A stretch of 64,000 nt of DNA from Bradyrhizobium sp. WSM471 (GTDB lineage Bacteria; Pseudomonadota; Alphaproteobacteria; Rhizobiales; Xanthobacteraceae). The stretch is from the NCBI RefSeq assembly GCF_000244915.1, contig NZ_CM001442.1:5146001-5210000 (forward strand), read 5' to 3'. Made by a program: the position numbers and the translations under genes. Shown piece by piece: positions 29,048 through 36,977 of the stretch (positions are counted from its first letter, which is position 1; each line of letters opens with the position of its first letter). The notes beneath the pieces are model-generated. The model was not told the DNA's origin. It saw nothing but the letters and a program-made list of their open reading frames with translations, and made no database searches.

Positions 29048-29833
29048 ATGGGCCGTCTGCAAGGCAAATCCGTCATCATCACCGGTGCCGGCAGCGGCAT
29101 CGGCCGCGCGGCCGCGCTGCTGTTCACGAGAGAAGGCGCCAAGCTGATCGCGGTCGATCGCACCGAGGCGGTGAAGGAGACGGTCGACGAGGTGAAGAAG
29201 GCCGGCGGTGTCGCGGAAGCGATGATAGCGGATGCGGGCTCCGAAAAGGACGTCATGGCCGTGATCGACAAGGCGGTGAAGACGCACGGCCGGCTCGACG
29301 TGATCTGGGCCAATGCCGGCGTCTCCGGCGGACTCGTCCCGCTCGGCGAGCAGACCGTCGAGCAATGGCAGGAGGTTTTGCGCATCAATCTGATCGGGCC
29401 GTTTCTCGCGGTGAAGCATGCGATGCCGCACATGGTGAAGCAGCAGTCCGGCGCGATCGTGCTGACCGCGTCCGTCGCCGGCCTCAAGGCCGGCGCCAGC
29501 GGACATCCCTATGCCGCGAGCAAGGCGGGCGTCATCTCCCTGGTGCAGACCACAGCCTACTCGCTCACCGGCACCGGTGTGCGCATCAACGCGGTGTGCC
29601 CGGGCCTGATCGAGACCGGCATGACCAAGCCGATCTTCGACCGCGCCAAGGAGCGCGGCACCGCCGACAAGATCGGCCAGCTCAATCCGCTCAAGCGTCC
29701 CGGCCAGCCGCACGAGCTCGCCGCGATGGGATTGTTCCTGGCCAGCGACGAGGCGTCGTATGTCAACGGCCAGGCCTTCCCGGTGGACGGTGGCCTCACG
29801 GCGTCGATGCCGTATACGGGCAAGCCGGTTTAG
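29048..29833 (+). CDS. Short-chain dehydrogenase/reductase
   Basis: 261 residues from ATG 29048 with GGGAG upstream. Classical SDR: VIITGAGSGIGRAAALLF, ANAGVSGG, catalytic Ser in LTASVAG, Tyr-x-x-x-Lys in PYAASKAGVI, and an end QAFPVDGGLTAS. It is divergent from the phosphatase gene and followed by two family-A palindromes. Substrate unknown. Confidence 0.93.
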   Translation: MGRLQGKSVIITGAGSGIGRAAALLFTREGAKLIAVDRTEAVKETVDEVKKAGGVAEAMIADAGSEKDVMAVIDKAVKTHGRLDVIWANAGVSGGLVPLGEQTVEQWQEVLRINLIGPFLAVKHAMPHMVKQQSGAIVLTASVAGLKAGASGHPYAASKAGVISLVQTTAYSLTGTGVRINAVCPGLIETGMTKPIFDRAKERGTADKIGQLNPLKRPGQPHELAAMGLFLASDEASYVNGQAFPVDGGLTASMPYTGKPV

Positions 29834-29844
29834 TTCGCGAACTC

Positions 29845-29983
29845 CCCTGTCCCGGACGCGGTGCGGCACGCAGTGACGCTCCGCAGAGCCGGGATCCAGA
29901 AAGCTACAGCACGTGCTGCGGCATGGGCCCCGGCTCTGCAGCGCATCGTCGAAGAGACGCTGCGCTGCGTCCGGGGCACGAGA
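29845..29983. repeat. Pair of family-A palindromic repeats
   Basis: Two inverted copies, about 29845-29899 and 29924-29983, immediately downstream of the SDR stop. The second is more diverged (GGCCCCGGCTCTGCAGCG). Likely an exported-from-transcript hairpin pair; no gene is present. Confidence 0.75.
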
Positions 29984-30040
29984 CTGTTGATGAATAACTG
30001 ACATCGGATCGCATCCTCGCGACTTGTCTCGCCCGAGCTT

Positions 30041-30590
30041 TGCTTGTTCGCCTCACCCTCAAATGAAAGAGGGCGCAGGGAAGACCGGGTGCCGGCTGGC
30101 ACCCACGGTCCACTGTGCGAGATTGTCGTGAACAAAATTGCACAGCAGCATACAGGTGAAGCCCAACACACGGCCTTCCCTGCGCAGTGGCTTTACGGCT
30201 TATGTCGTGATCTCCCCGGGGAGCGATGCACTATTGCCCCCGTCGCCTTGCGGATGGCTGACGCGCGTGCCCGGTTGGGCAACCCACATCACCGCAACAC
30301 TTGGCGCACAGACCCCGGGCGCCAGGACCACACGATTTTGCCGTACGCCGATCACACCGGTCGTGTGCGCGACGCCTTCGCTCACGGTTGCCCGCCCTGC
30401 GAAGTCCTTCGCGCCGATGTGACCAACGTCCACCGCCGTCCGGCCCGCGTTCGTGACGATCGCGATACGCCCCTCTTCCTTGGGCCGGAGTGTGGCGACA
30501 CATACGCCGTTTCCGAATTTCGGTAAAGTGGAATATTTCGAGCGGCGCGGGTTGACCGGCAATTGGGGTGTTTTGCCCGACAGGTAACGC
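30041..30590 (+). repeat. Long Bradyrhizobium intergenic repeat
   Basis: About 550 bp running from GAAAGAGGGCGCAGGGAA through TGGCTTTACGGCTTATG to a final TTGCCCGACA. I recognise this as a high-copy, non-coding intergenic family of Bradyrhizobium. Its translated frames show low-complexity Arg/Pro/His-rich sequence without a domain or ribosome-binding site, so I do not call a gene. It fills most of the 930-bp gap before 30767. Confidence 0.65.
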
Positions 30591-30598
30591 AAGGTCTT

Positions 30599-30676
30599 GT
30601 AGCCCGGATGAGCGAAGCGACATCCGGGATTCCTACCACGAGCTGCCCCGGGTCTCGCTTCGCTCACCCGGGCTAC
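30599..30676. repeat. Palindromic repeat (GTAGCCCGGATGAGCGAAGC family)
   Basis: Inverted arms GTAGCCCGG-TGAGCGAAGCGA at the left and TCGCTTCGCTCACCCGGGCTAC at the right, enclosing about 20 bp. This is another common rhizobial intergenic palindrome. Confidence 0.7.
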
Positions 30677-30766
30677 GGGACCGACATTGATTTGCCCACA
30701 TGAGCACGACGTTGGTATGGTTCGTGCAAGCACTTCAACTTCCATCCCCCTGACAAGAACGTGACA

Positions 30767-31939
30767 ATGCCAAGCTCGAGACCCGACCGTATTCGCAAGC
30801 TGCTCGCCGACCTCGTCGGCTTCGACACCATCAGCGATCGCTCCAACCTGCCCCTGATCGCGCATATCGAGAGCTATCTCGCTGCGCTCGACGTCAAGAG
30901 TGAGCGCATCACCGACGAGACCGGGCAGAAGGCCTCGCTATGGGTCACCATTGGACCCGAGGACCGCCCCGGCCCGGTCCTGTCCGGCCATACCGACGTC
31001 GTGCCCGTGGCCGGCCAGGACTGGAGCCACGATCCGTTCAAACTCGTCGAACGCGACGGCAAGCTCTATGGCCGCGGCACCACCGACATGAAGGGCTTTG
31101 TGGCGGTGTGCCTTGCCATGGTGCCGGAGATGCTGGAGGCGAAGCTCGCAACGCCCATTCACCTCGCGATCTCCTATGACGAGGAGATCGGTTGCGTCGG
31201 CGTGCGGCCGATGCTGCGGGAGGTCGCGAAAAAACGCGTGAAGCCGCTCGGCGCCTTCATCGGCGAGCCGACCGAGATGAAGGTCATCATCGGCCATAAG
31301 GGCAAGCACGGCGTGCGCGCCACGTTCAAGGGGCTCGCCCGCCACTCCTCGATTGCGCCCGACGGAGTCAACGCCATCGAATACGCCGCGGAGCTGATCG
31401 TCGAGATCCGACGGCGCGCCGTGGCGCTCGCAGCCGTGCGAGCGGCCGACAGCCTCTACGACGTCCCGCACTCGACGCTGCTCACCAGCATCGTGCATGG
31501 CGGCGCCGCGCTGAACATCGTGCCGGATAGCTGCACGGTCGATTTCGAATGCCGTGGCATCGGCATCACCGAGTCGCGCGAGGTTACGGATGCGATCGTC
31601 GCCTGGGCCAAGGCCGAGCTCGAGCCCGCGATGAAAAAGCAGCATCCGGATTGCGGCATCGATTTTGAGGAGATCCTCGACTATCCCGCGCTCGACACGG
31701 CGGCCGATGCGACAATCGTCACGCTGGCCAAGAGCCTTGCGGGGCGCAACGACCACGCCAAGGTCGCGTTCGGCACCGAGGCAAGCCTGTTCGCCAGCAT
31801 GGCCGATATCCCGTCCGTGGTGATCGGCCCCGGTTCAATCGCGCAGGCGCATACACCGGACGAATTCGTGGAAATGGCGGAGCTGGAGAAATGCGCAGGC
31901 TTCGTGGAGAAGCTGATCGCGCATTGCGTGAAGGGGTAG
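30767..31939 (+). CDS. argE: M20 metallo-deacylase, acetylornithine deacetylase type
   Basis: 390 residues from ATG 30767; an in-frame GTG two codons earlier is possible. M20 zinc ligands: His in LSGHTDVVPVAGQDW, Asp in GRGTTDMKG, Glu-Glu in SYDEEIGCVG, Glu in IGEPTEMK, and a C-terminal His in IAQAHTPDEFV. It matches ArgE-type deacetylases that remove the acetyl group from N-acetylornithine in arginine synthesis. Other M20 amidohydrolases are close, so the symbol is provisional. Confidence 0.85.
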   Translation: MPSSRPDRIRKLLADLVGFDTISDRSNLPLIAHIESYLAALDVKSERITDETGQKASLWVTIGPEDRPGPVLSGHTDVVPVAGQDWSHDPFKLVERDGKLYGRGTTDMKGFVAVCLAMVPEMLEAKLATPIHLAISYDEEIGCVGVRPMLREVAKKRVKPLGAFIGEPTEMKVIIGHKGKHGVRATFKGLARHSSIAPDGVNAIEYAAELIVEIRRRAVALAAVRAADSLYDVPHSTLLTSIVHGGAALNIVPDSCTVDFECRGIGITESREVTDAIVAWAKAELEPAMKKQHPDCGIDFEEILDYPALDTAADATIVTLAKSLAGRNDHAKVAFGTEASLFASMADIPSVVIGPGSIAQAHTPDEFVEMAELEKCAGFVEKLIAHCVKG

Positions 31940-31954
31940 CGGAGTTCGCAATTA

Positions 31955-32011
31955 CTGGGTCCCGGCTCTGCGCAGCAACGCTTATGCGTTGCTGCGCGTC
32001 CGGGACACGAG
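31955..32011. repeat. Family-A palindromic repeat
   Basis: 57 bp, CTGGGTCCCGGCTCTGCG to CGTCCGGGACACGAG, just after the deacetylase gene. The inner stem (GCAGCAACGC/GCGTTGCTGC) differs from other copies but remains complementary, so the fold is maintained by compensatory change. Confidence 0.8.
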
Positions 32012-32065
32012 CACCGCCGCTAATCCATCCCGCCACGATGGAATTATAGACGCCGGGAAATACGG

Positions 32066-32122
32066 TCTCGTGTCCCGGACGCGGTGCGGCACGAAGTGAC
32101 GCTCCGCAGAGCCGGGACCCAG
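32066..32122. repeat. Family-A repeat, left flank of the GIY-YIG gene
   Basis: 57 bp in the reverse orientation to 32490-32546; the two match at 53 of 57 positions when one is reverse-complemented. Together they flank the GIY-YIG gene as inverted repeats. Confidence 0.85.
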
Positions 32123-32192
32123 AACACTTGGCGGCACCGTTCAAACATGCAATCTTAAGTCGTGACGATGCATTACCGGCGATTGCGTGTAC

Positions 32193-32489
32193 ATGCCCTT
32201 TTTCGTTTACATCCTTGCGAGCAAACGAAACGGAACTCTTTATGTCGGAGTTACCAATGACCTTGCTCGGCGAATGACCGAGCATAAGGCCAAACTCGTA
32301 CGCGGCTTCACGCAGAAATACGGCGTGACCTTGCTTGTCTACTTCGAAACCTTCGAATCCGTACTGGAAGCTCGGGCGCGCGAACATTCGCTGAAGCGTT
32401 GGCGACGCAGCTGGAAGCTCAAGCTGATCGAACAACTCAATCCGGACTGGCGCGATCTGACCGACGAGCTGAATACGTTGGTGACGTGA
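32193..32489 (+). CDS. GIY-YIG nuclease-domain protein
   Basis: 98 residues, a single GIY-YIG domain: FFVYILASKRNGTLYVGVTN carries the two Tyr motifs (VYI, YVG), with the conserved Arg in LARRMTEHK and a catalytic Glu in EARAREHSLKRW. The stop codon abuts a 57-bp family-A palindrome, and an inverted copy lies 71 bp upstream of the start. The nuclease may move or process these palindromes; that is inference. Start alternatives are GTG 32187 or ATG 32193. Confidence 0.88.
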   Translation: MPFFVYILASKRNGTLYVGVTNDLARRMTEHKAKLVRGFTQKYGVTLLVYFETFESVLEARAREHSLKRWRRSWKLKLIEQLNPDWRDLTDELNTLVT

Positions 32490-32546
32490 CTGGGTCCCGG
32501 CTCTGCGGAGCAGCACTTCGTGCTGCACCACGTCCGGGACACGAGA
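32490..32546. repeat. Family-A repeat, right flank of the GIY-YIG gene
   Basis: 57 bp starting at the first base after the GIY-YIG stop codon. Inverted relative to 32066-32122. Confidence 0.85.
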
Positions 32547-32597
32547 GGCGCGATCGAGGTAAAAAGGGCGCGGCCTTCAGTCGCGCCTTCGTAGTCC

Positions 32598-33656
32598 CTA
32601 CACCGCGCCGGCCTTCTGCGCATACTCCCAAGACGCTTTCGACAGCGGCACGGTGCGCTTGGCTGACTCCAGCGCCTTGGCATTCGCCGCGGTGCCGTCG
32701 CGGACGCGGCCGGCGATGCCTTGCGTGATGCCGGCGAGGCGGAACAGGTTGTAGGCAAAATACCAGTTGAGATCAGGCACTGTCATCTTGGTGACGTTGC
32801 AATAGATCTGCGCGGCTTCCTCCACGCTCGGGATGTTGAGCGCCTTGAGGTCGGCGCCGTCCAGGCCGGGCATGACCCACTGCATCAGCAGATAGGTGAA
32901 GTCGGCCATGGGATCACCGAGTGTCGACAGCTCCCAGTCCAGGACCGCCTGCACGCGCGGTTCCGTTGCGTGGAAAATCATGTTGTCGAGGCGATAGTCA
33001 CCGTGGACGATCGAGACGCGCGCCTGCTCCGGAACGGTCTTCGGCAACCATTCGGCGACCTTCTCGAACTCCGGAATCGTCTGGGTCTCGGACGCGCGGT
33101 ACTGCTTGGTCCAGCGGTCGATCTGCCGGGCAAAGTAGTTACCCGGCTTGCCGAAGTCGCCAAGACCGATCGCGACGGGATCGAACATGTGGAGTTTTGC
33201 CAGCGTCTCGATCTTGCTGGTGAAGATTTTTCGACGATCTTCCGGCGTCTGGCTCGGCAGCGTCGGATCCCAGAACACCCGGCCGTCTTCCATCGACATG
33301 ATGTAGAAGGCCGAACCGATGATGCTGTCGTCCTGGCACAGCGCATAGGCCTTCGCGACCGGAAAGCCCTGCTTTCCCAGGGCCGCGATCACCCGGTATT
33401 CGCGATCGACCGCGTGCGCCGACGGCAGCAATTTGCCGAACGGCTTGCGCCGCATCACATAGGAGCGGTTCGGCGTGTCGAGCCGGTAGGTCGGGTTGGA
33501 CTGGCCACCCCTAAACTGCAGGACGACCAGCGGTCCTTCATAGCCCTCGACGTTGTCGCGCATCCAGGCTTCGAGCCGCATCTCGTCGATACGATGACGC
33601 TCCTCGACGGGCTTGGTGCCCGAGAATTCTTCGTCTTTCCTGACGCCGTCAGCCAA
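32598..33656 (-). CDS. Phosphotransferase-family kinase linked to acyl-CoA dehydrogenase
   Basis: 352 residues, APH fold: N-lobe GGQSNPTYRL and YVMRRKPFGKLLP, catalytic loop VHGDYRLDNMIFH (HGD and Asn), metal site LDWELSTLGDP. It matches the kinase half of ACAD10/ACAD11-type proteins, which phosphorylate 4-hydroxyacyl-CoA before an acyl-CoA dehydrogenase acts. The dehydrogenase gene lies immediately upstream on the same strand, which supports that role. Confidence 0.88.
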   Translation of the reverse strand: MADGVRKDEEFSGTKPVEERHRIDEMRLEAWMRDNVEGYEGPLVVLQFRGGQSNPTYRLDTPNRSYVMRRKPFGKLLPSAHAVDREYRVIAALGKQGFPVAKAYALCQDDSIIGSAFYIMSMEDGRVFWDPTLPSQTPEDRRKIFTSKIETLAKLHMFDPVAIGLGDFGKPGNYFARQIDRWTKQYRASETQTIPEFEKVAEWLPKTVPEQARVSIVHGDYRLDNMIFHATEPRVQAVLDWELSTLGDPMADFTYLLMQWVMPGLDGADLKALNIPSVEEAAQIYCNVTKMTVPDLNWYFAYNLFRLAGITQGIAGRVRDGTAANAKALESAKRTVPLSKASWEYAQKAGAV

Positions 33657-33684
33657 TGTGACGCTCCCTTATTTTTCTTTGTCC

Positions 33685-33764
33685 GTCATTCCGGGATGGT
33701 CCGAAGGACCAGACCCGGAATCTCGAGATTCCGGGTTCGATGCTACGCATCGCCCCGGAATGAC
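33685..33764. repeat. Palindromic repeat (family B)
   Basis: Second family-B copy, with the same perfect 24-bp centre ACCCGGAATCTC/GAGATTCCGGGT, lying between the acyl-CoA dehydrogenase and kinase genes. The hairpin would sit within their shared mRNA. Confidence 0.8.
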
Positions 33765-33794
33765 GGTGAAGGGAGCGCCATCAGCTCCCCTATT

Positions 33795-35030
33795 TCAATG
33801 ACTGGAAGAGTTTGCATACTTCCGAACCTCGAGCCTGGCAATGGCGCGATTGTGCACCTCGTCCGGGCCGTCGGCGAGACGGAGCGTGCGGATGTGAGCG
33901 TAGTCCTTGGCAAGGCCGGCTTCGTCCGAGACGCCTGCACCGCCGAAAGCCTGGATCGCCTCGTCGATGATCTTCAGCGCCATGTTGGGGGCTGCGACCT
34001 TGATCATGGCGATCTCGGCCTGCGCGGTCTTGTTGCCGACCTTGTCCATCATGTCGGCGGCCTTGAGGCACAACAGCCGCGTCATCTCGATGTTGGTGCG
34101 GGCCTCGCCGATGCGCTGCTCCCACACAGAATGCTCGACGATCCGCTTGCCAAAGGCGGTGCGCGAGGTGAGCCGCTTCACCATTTTCTCCAGCGCCTCC
34201 TCGGCCTTGCCGATGGTGCGCATGCAGTGATGGATGCGGCCGGGACCGAGACGGCCCTGCGCGATCTCGAAGCCGCGGCCTTCGCCGAGCAGGATGTTCT
34301 CCTTCGGCACCCGCACGTTCTCGAGCAGCACCTGGGCGTGGCCATGCGGCGCGTCGTCGAAGCCGAACACGGGCAGCATCTTCTCGACCTTGATGCCGGG
34401 GGTGTCGAGCGGAACCAGGATCTGCGACTGCTGCTGGTGCTTGGCCGCCTTGAAATCGGTCTTGCCCATCAGGATCGCGATCTTGCAGCGGGGATCGCCG
34501 ACGCCGGACGACCACCATTTGCGGCCGTTGATGACGTAGTGGTCACCGTCGCGCACGATGCTGGTCTCGATGTTGGTGGCGTCAGACGAGGCTACGGCCG
34601 GCTCCGTCATCAGGAAGGCGGAGCGGATCTCGCCGTCCATCAGCGGACGCAGCCATTTGCGCTTCTGCTCCTTGGAGCCGTAGCGCATGAACACTTCCAT
34701 GTTGCCGGTGTCGGGCGCGGAACAGTTGAAGACTTCCGAAGCCCAGGAGATGTGGCCCATCTGCTCGGAAAGCAGCGCGTATTCGAGATTGGTCAGTCCC
34801 GCGCCGCGGAATTCGTCATCCTCATGCTCGTTGGGCGGCATGAACATGTTCCAGAGACCTTCGGCCTTCGCCTTCTTTTTGAGATCCTCGAGCACCGGGA
34901 TCACCTTCCAGCGTTCGCCGCTGCGATCCTGCTCATCATAGACCGGCACCGCCGGACGCACGTGCTTGGCCATGAAGGACTGCACGCGGTCGAGCCATTC
35001 CTTCTGCTTCGGCGACAGATCGAAATCCAT
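33795..35030 (-). CDS. Acyl-CoA dehydrogenase (ACAD10/11 type)
   Basis: 411 residues from the ATG at 35028-35030, beginning [20 protein letters not shown]. Acyl-CoA dehydrogenase signatures: [18 protein letters not shown], the flavin region, and [21 protein letters not shown], with a C-terminal [19 protein letters not shown]. With the downstream kinase it likely degrades hydroxylated or branched fatty acyl-CoAs. A TetR gene is divergent, with an operator-like palindrome between them. Confidence 0.93.
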   Translation of the reverse strand: MDFDLSPKQKEWLDRVQSFMAKHVRPAVPVYDEQDRSGERWKVIPVLEDLKKKAKAEGLWNMFMPPNEHEDDEFRGAGLTNLEYALLSEQMGHISWASEVFNCSAPDTGNMEVFMRYGSKEQKRKWLRPLMDGEIRSAFLMTEPAVASSDATNIETSIVRDGDHYVINGRKWWSSGVGDPRCKIAILMGKTDFKAAKHQQQSQILVPLDTPGIKVEKMLPVFGFDDAPHGHAQVLLENVRVPKENILLGEGRGFEIAQGRLGPGRIHHCMRTIGKAEEALEKMVKRLTSRTAFGKRIVEHSVWEQRIGEARTNIEMTRLLCLKAADMMDKVGNKTAQAEIAMIKVAAPNMALKIIDEAIQAFGGAGVSDEAGLAKDYAHIRTLRLADGPDEVHNRAIARLEVRKYANSSSH

Positions 35031-35195
35031 GGGACGCTCCTCGTCTTTGCCAACTTGTTTTGGCGAACTTGTTTTGCGCCGGACTGTCCACCCGCATTGT
35101 GCGACCCGCAAGTGCGAATGCGCGACTTGCGGACTCTCCGGAACCCCTTCGCGCATTTGCGAACGAGTCCCGATTGCGGATTGACTTTCCCGACC

Positions 35196-35226
35196 TTCAA
35201 ACGATAGTTTCATACAACTGTTTGAA
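35196..35226. promoter_or_regulatory. Operator-like palindrome in the tetR/acyl-CoA dehydrogenase gap
   Basis: TTCAAAC (35196-35202) and GTTTGAA (35220-35226) form a 7-bp inverted pair 17 bp apart. It overlaps the -10 region of a possible plus-strand promoter, TTGACT (35181-35186) with GATAGT 16 bp later. A likely binding site for the TetR protein encoded 28 bp downstream. Confidence 0.5.
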
Positions 35227-35253
35227 TTGCAACTCCCTCCCCGAGGGGCTCCC

Positions 35254-35916
35254 ATGGCCAGCGATCATACCCGGACTGCCATCCTCGCCGCCGCCGAACG
35301 GCTCTATGCCGATCGCGGCTTCGGCGACGTGACGCTGCGCGACATCGTCGCGGAGGCCAATGTCAATCTCGCGGCGGTGAACTATCATTTCGGCTCGAAG
35401 GACGAGTTGATCGCGGAGCTGTTCGTGACCCGCTCGATCGCCACCAACCGCGAGCGTCTGCGCGAATTGAAGGCGGCGGAAGAACAAGGCGGCGGCCGCG
35501 CGCCGATCGAGGTAATCCTGCATGCCCTGGTCGGCCCGACACTGCGCGGCTGCCTCGGCCCGGAGAACCAGCGCTCGAGCGCGGCGCGCTTCATGATCCG
35601 CGCCTCGATCGAATCCGTGCCGCCGATCCGCCGCATCAAGAACCGCGAGATCGACCATTTGCGGAAATTCGCCGGCGCGATGCGCCGCGCCCTGCCCGAC
35701 CGCAGCGACGTCGATATCTACTGGGGCCTGAATTTCGCGCTCGCCATGGCGCACCACACCATCCGCGAGAGCGAGCGGCTGATAAAGCTGTCGGAAGGCA
35801 AATGCGACCTCGACGACGTCGAGGACGTGGTCGCGCGCGTCGTCAGCGTGGCGACGATGGCGCTGACGGCGGGACGGCTGGAGGCGAAGGTGCCGTCAAA
35901 GGTGGCGGCGCGTTAG
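35254..35916 (+). CDS. TetR-family transcriptional regulator
   Basis: 220 residues from ATG 35254. N-terminal TetR helix-turn-helix: [48 protein letters not shown]. The remainder is the ligand-binding domain. It is divergent from the acyl-CoA dehydrogenase/kinase operon, so it probably represses it until an acyl-CoA ligand is bound. The effector is unknown. Confidence 0.92.
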   Translation: MASDHTRTAILAAAERLYADRGFGDVTLRDIVAEANVNLAAVNYHFGSKDELIAELFVTRSIATNRERLRELKAAEEQGGGRAPIEVILHALVGPTLRGCLGPENQRSSAARFMIRASIESVPPIRRIKNREIDHLRKFAGAMRRALPDRSDVDIYWGLNFALAMAHHTIRESERLIKLSEGKCDLDDVEDVVARVVSVATMALTAGRLEAKVPSKVAAR

Positions 35917-35946
35917 CGCAACTCGTTGCCGCACTGACGGTGCGCG

Positions 35947-36079
35947 CCCTCGCCCCGTTCTTACGGGGAGAGGGTTGGGGTGAGGGGCCTCTCTCCGCGC
36001 ATGAGATCGTCGAGGGACCTGTACCCCCTCACCCGGATCGCTGACGCGATCCGACCTCTCCCCGCAAGCGGGGCGAGGT
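35947..36079. repeat. Palindromic repeat (CTCGCCCCG/CGGGGCGAG family)
   Basis: About 133 bp with complementary outer ends (CCTCGCCCCGTTCTTACGGGG and CCCCGCAAGCGGGGCGAGG) and inner GGGTGAGG/CCCCTCACCC. This is a common rhizobial repeat between convergent genes (tetR and the RidA gene). Confidence 0.75.
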
Positions 36080-36091
36080 AAGTAAGCGCGG

Positions 36092-36508
36092 TCACATCAT
36101 CGCGATGCAGTCGATCTCGACGTCGAAGGGGCCGAACCATTCCGGCGTGCAGACGAAGATCCGCGCCGGCGGATCGTGCGGGAAATAGCGCGCATAGACG
36201 GTGTTGAACGCGGCGAAGTGTCTTGTCGAGGTGCAGTAGACGTTGCACTTCATGACGTTGTCGAGGCTCGCGCCCGCCGTCTCGAGGCACAGCTTCATCT
36301 GCTCCATGACGAGCTCGCTCTGCCGTTCGATCGGCACGTCCGCGATCTCGCCCGTGTCGGGGTCGAATGGCGGCAGGCCGGCGACGAAGATCATGTTGCC
36401 GGCGCGCGTGACCGGCGAGACCGGCGCCTGCCGGCGATCGAGGAATGTCGAAATCGGCTCGACGCGGAGCGCTTCGCGTCTCATGTCGCGTTTCATTTCG
36501 AGATTCAT
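36092..36508 (-). CDS. RidA-family protein (YjgF/YER057c/UK114)
   Basis: 138 residues from the ATG at 36506-36508. RidA features: RAGNMIFVAGLPPFDPDTGEI, MEQMKLCLETAGASLDNVMK, and the Arg/Phe in PPARIFVCTPEW. Family members hydrolyse reactive enamine/imine intermediates to ketones. A monocistronic gene by position. Start choice is moderate; two downstream ATGs also exist. Confidence 0.88.
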   Translation of the reverse strand: MNLEMKRDMRREALRVEPISTFLDRRQAPVSPVTRAGNMIFVAGLPPFDPDTGEIADVPIERQSELVMEQMKLCLETAGASLDNVMKCNVYCTSTRHFAAFNTVYARYFPHDPPARIFVCTPEWFGPFDVEIDCIAMM

Positions 36509-36604
36509 GGGCGGCCACCTTCGGTTCAAGCGAGATGACGGCTTGCTACATCAGCTTGCAGCCGTCATGCTTCGCTTCTGATCGAAGTTTGCTCGCCGAA
36601 CCGC

Positions 36605-36820
36605 CTAGGCGTGCTGCGGCATCTCCTCGGCCTCTTCCTTGGCGAGCAGCAGCAGCATCTCGATGCCCATGTCGCCTTCCTGCGGCGAGCGGATGAACTT
36701 TATTTCGTCGGCGCTTTGCCGCAACGCGGCAACGATCGCGACGGCCTGGTTAGCCGTTGCCGCCTCGGTCGCCAGAATTGCCTTCTGGTTCTTGGCCTGA
36801 AACCCGATCGTGTAGGACAT
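36605..36820 (-). CDS. Small protein of unknown function
   Basis: 71 residues, MSYTIGFQAKNQKAIL to EEAEEMPQHA, with GGGAGAG 5 nt upstream of the ATG. Predicted soluble, mixed alpha/beta, acidic C-terminus. No family recognised beyond a feel of rhizobial conservation. It ends the gap that carries two TGACGTCA sites. Confidence 0.75.
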   Translation of the reverse strand: MSYTIGFQAKNQKAILATEAATANQAVAIVAALRQSADEIKFIRSPQEGDMGIEMLLLLAKEEAEEMPQHA

Positions 36821-36839
36821 GCGTTCTCTCCCGACCCAA

Positions 36840-36957
36840 TGACGTCATCGAATCTGAGTCGCGCGCGAAGCGGAAGCCTGTGTGTTTACGGACCGGGTTT
36901 ATCTGGGGATTGCGCGTAAGGCTCGCGCAAGGTCGCGCGAGTGTCATGATGACGTCA
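36840..36957. promoter_or_regulatory. Two TGACGTCA palindromes
   Basis: The 8-bp palindrome TGACGTCA occurs at 36840-36847 and again at 36950-36957, both preceded by A, in the region upstream of the 71-residue gene. A paired regulator-binding site is possible; the regulator is unknown. Confidence 0.35.
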
Positions 36958-36977
36958 CGATCTGCGCTCCGCCGAAG

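Noticed and set aside
30044-30526. 160-codon frame in the long intergenic repeat
   Set aside because: Matches a known high-copy non-coding repeat; no ribosome-binding site or domain.
32721-35207. 828-codon plus-strand frame opposite the kinase and acyl-CoA dehydrogenase genes
   Set aside because: It crosses two real genes and a palindromic repeat; composition is the mirror type.
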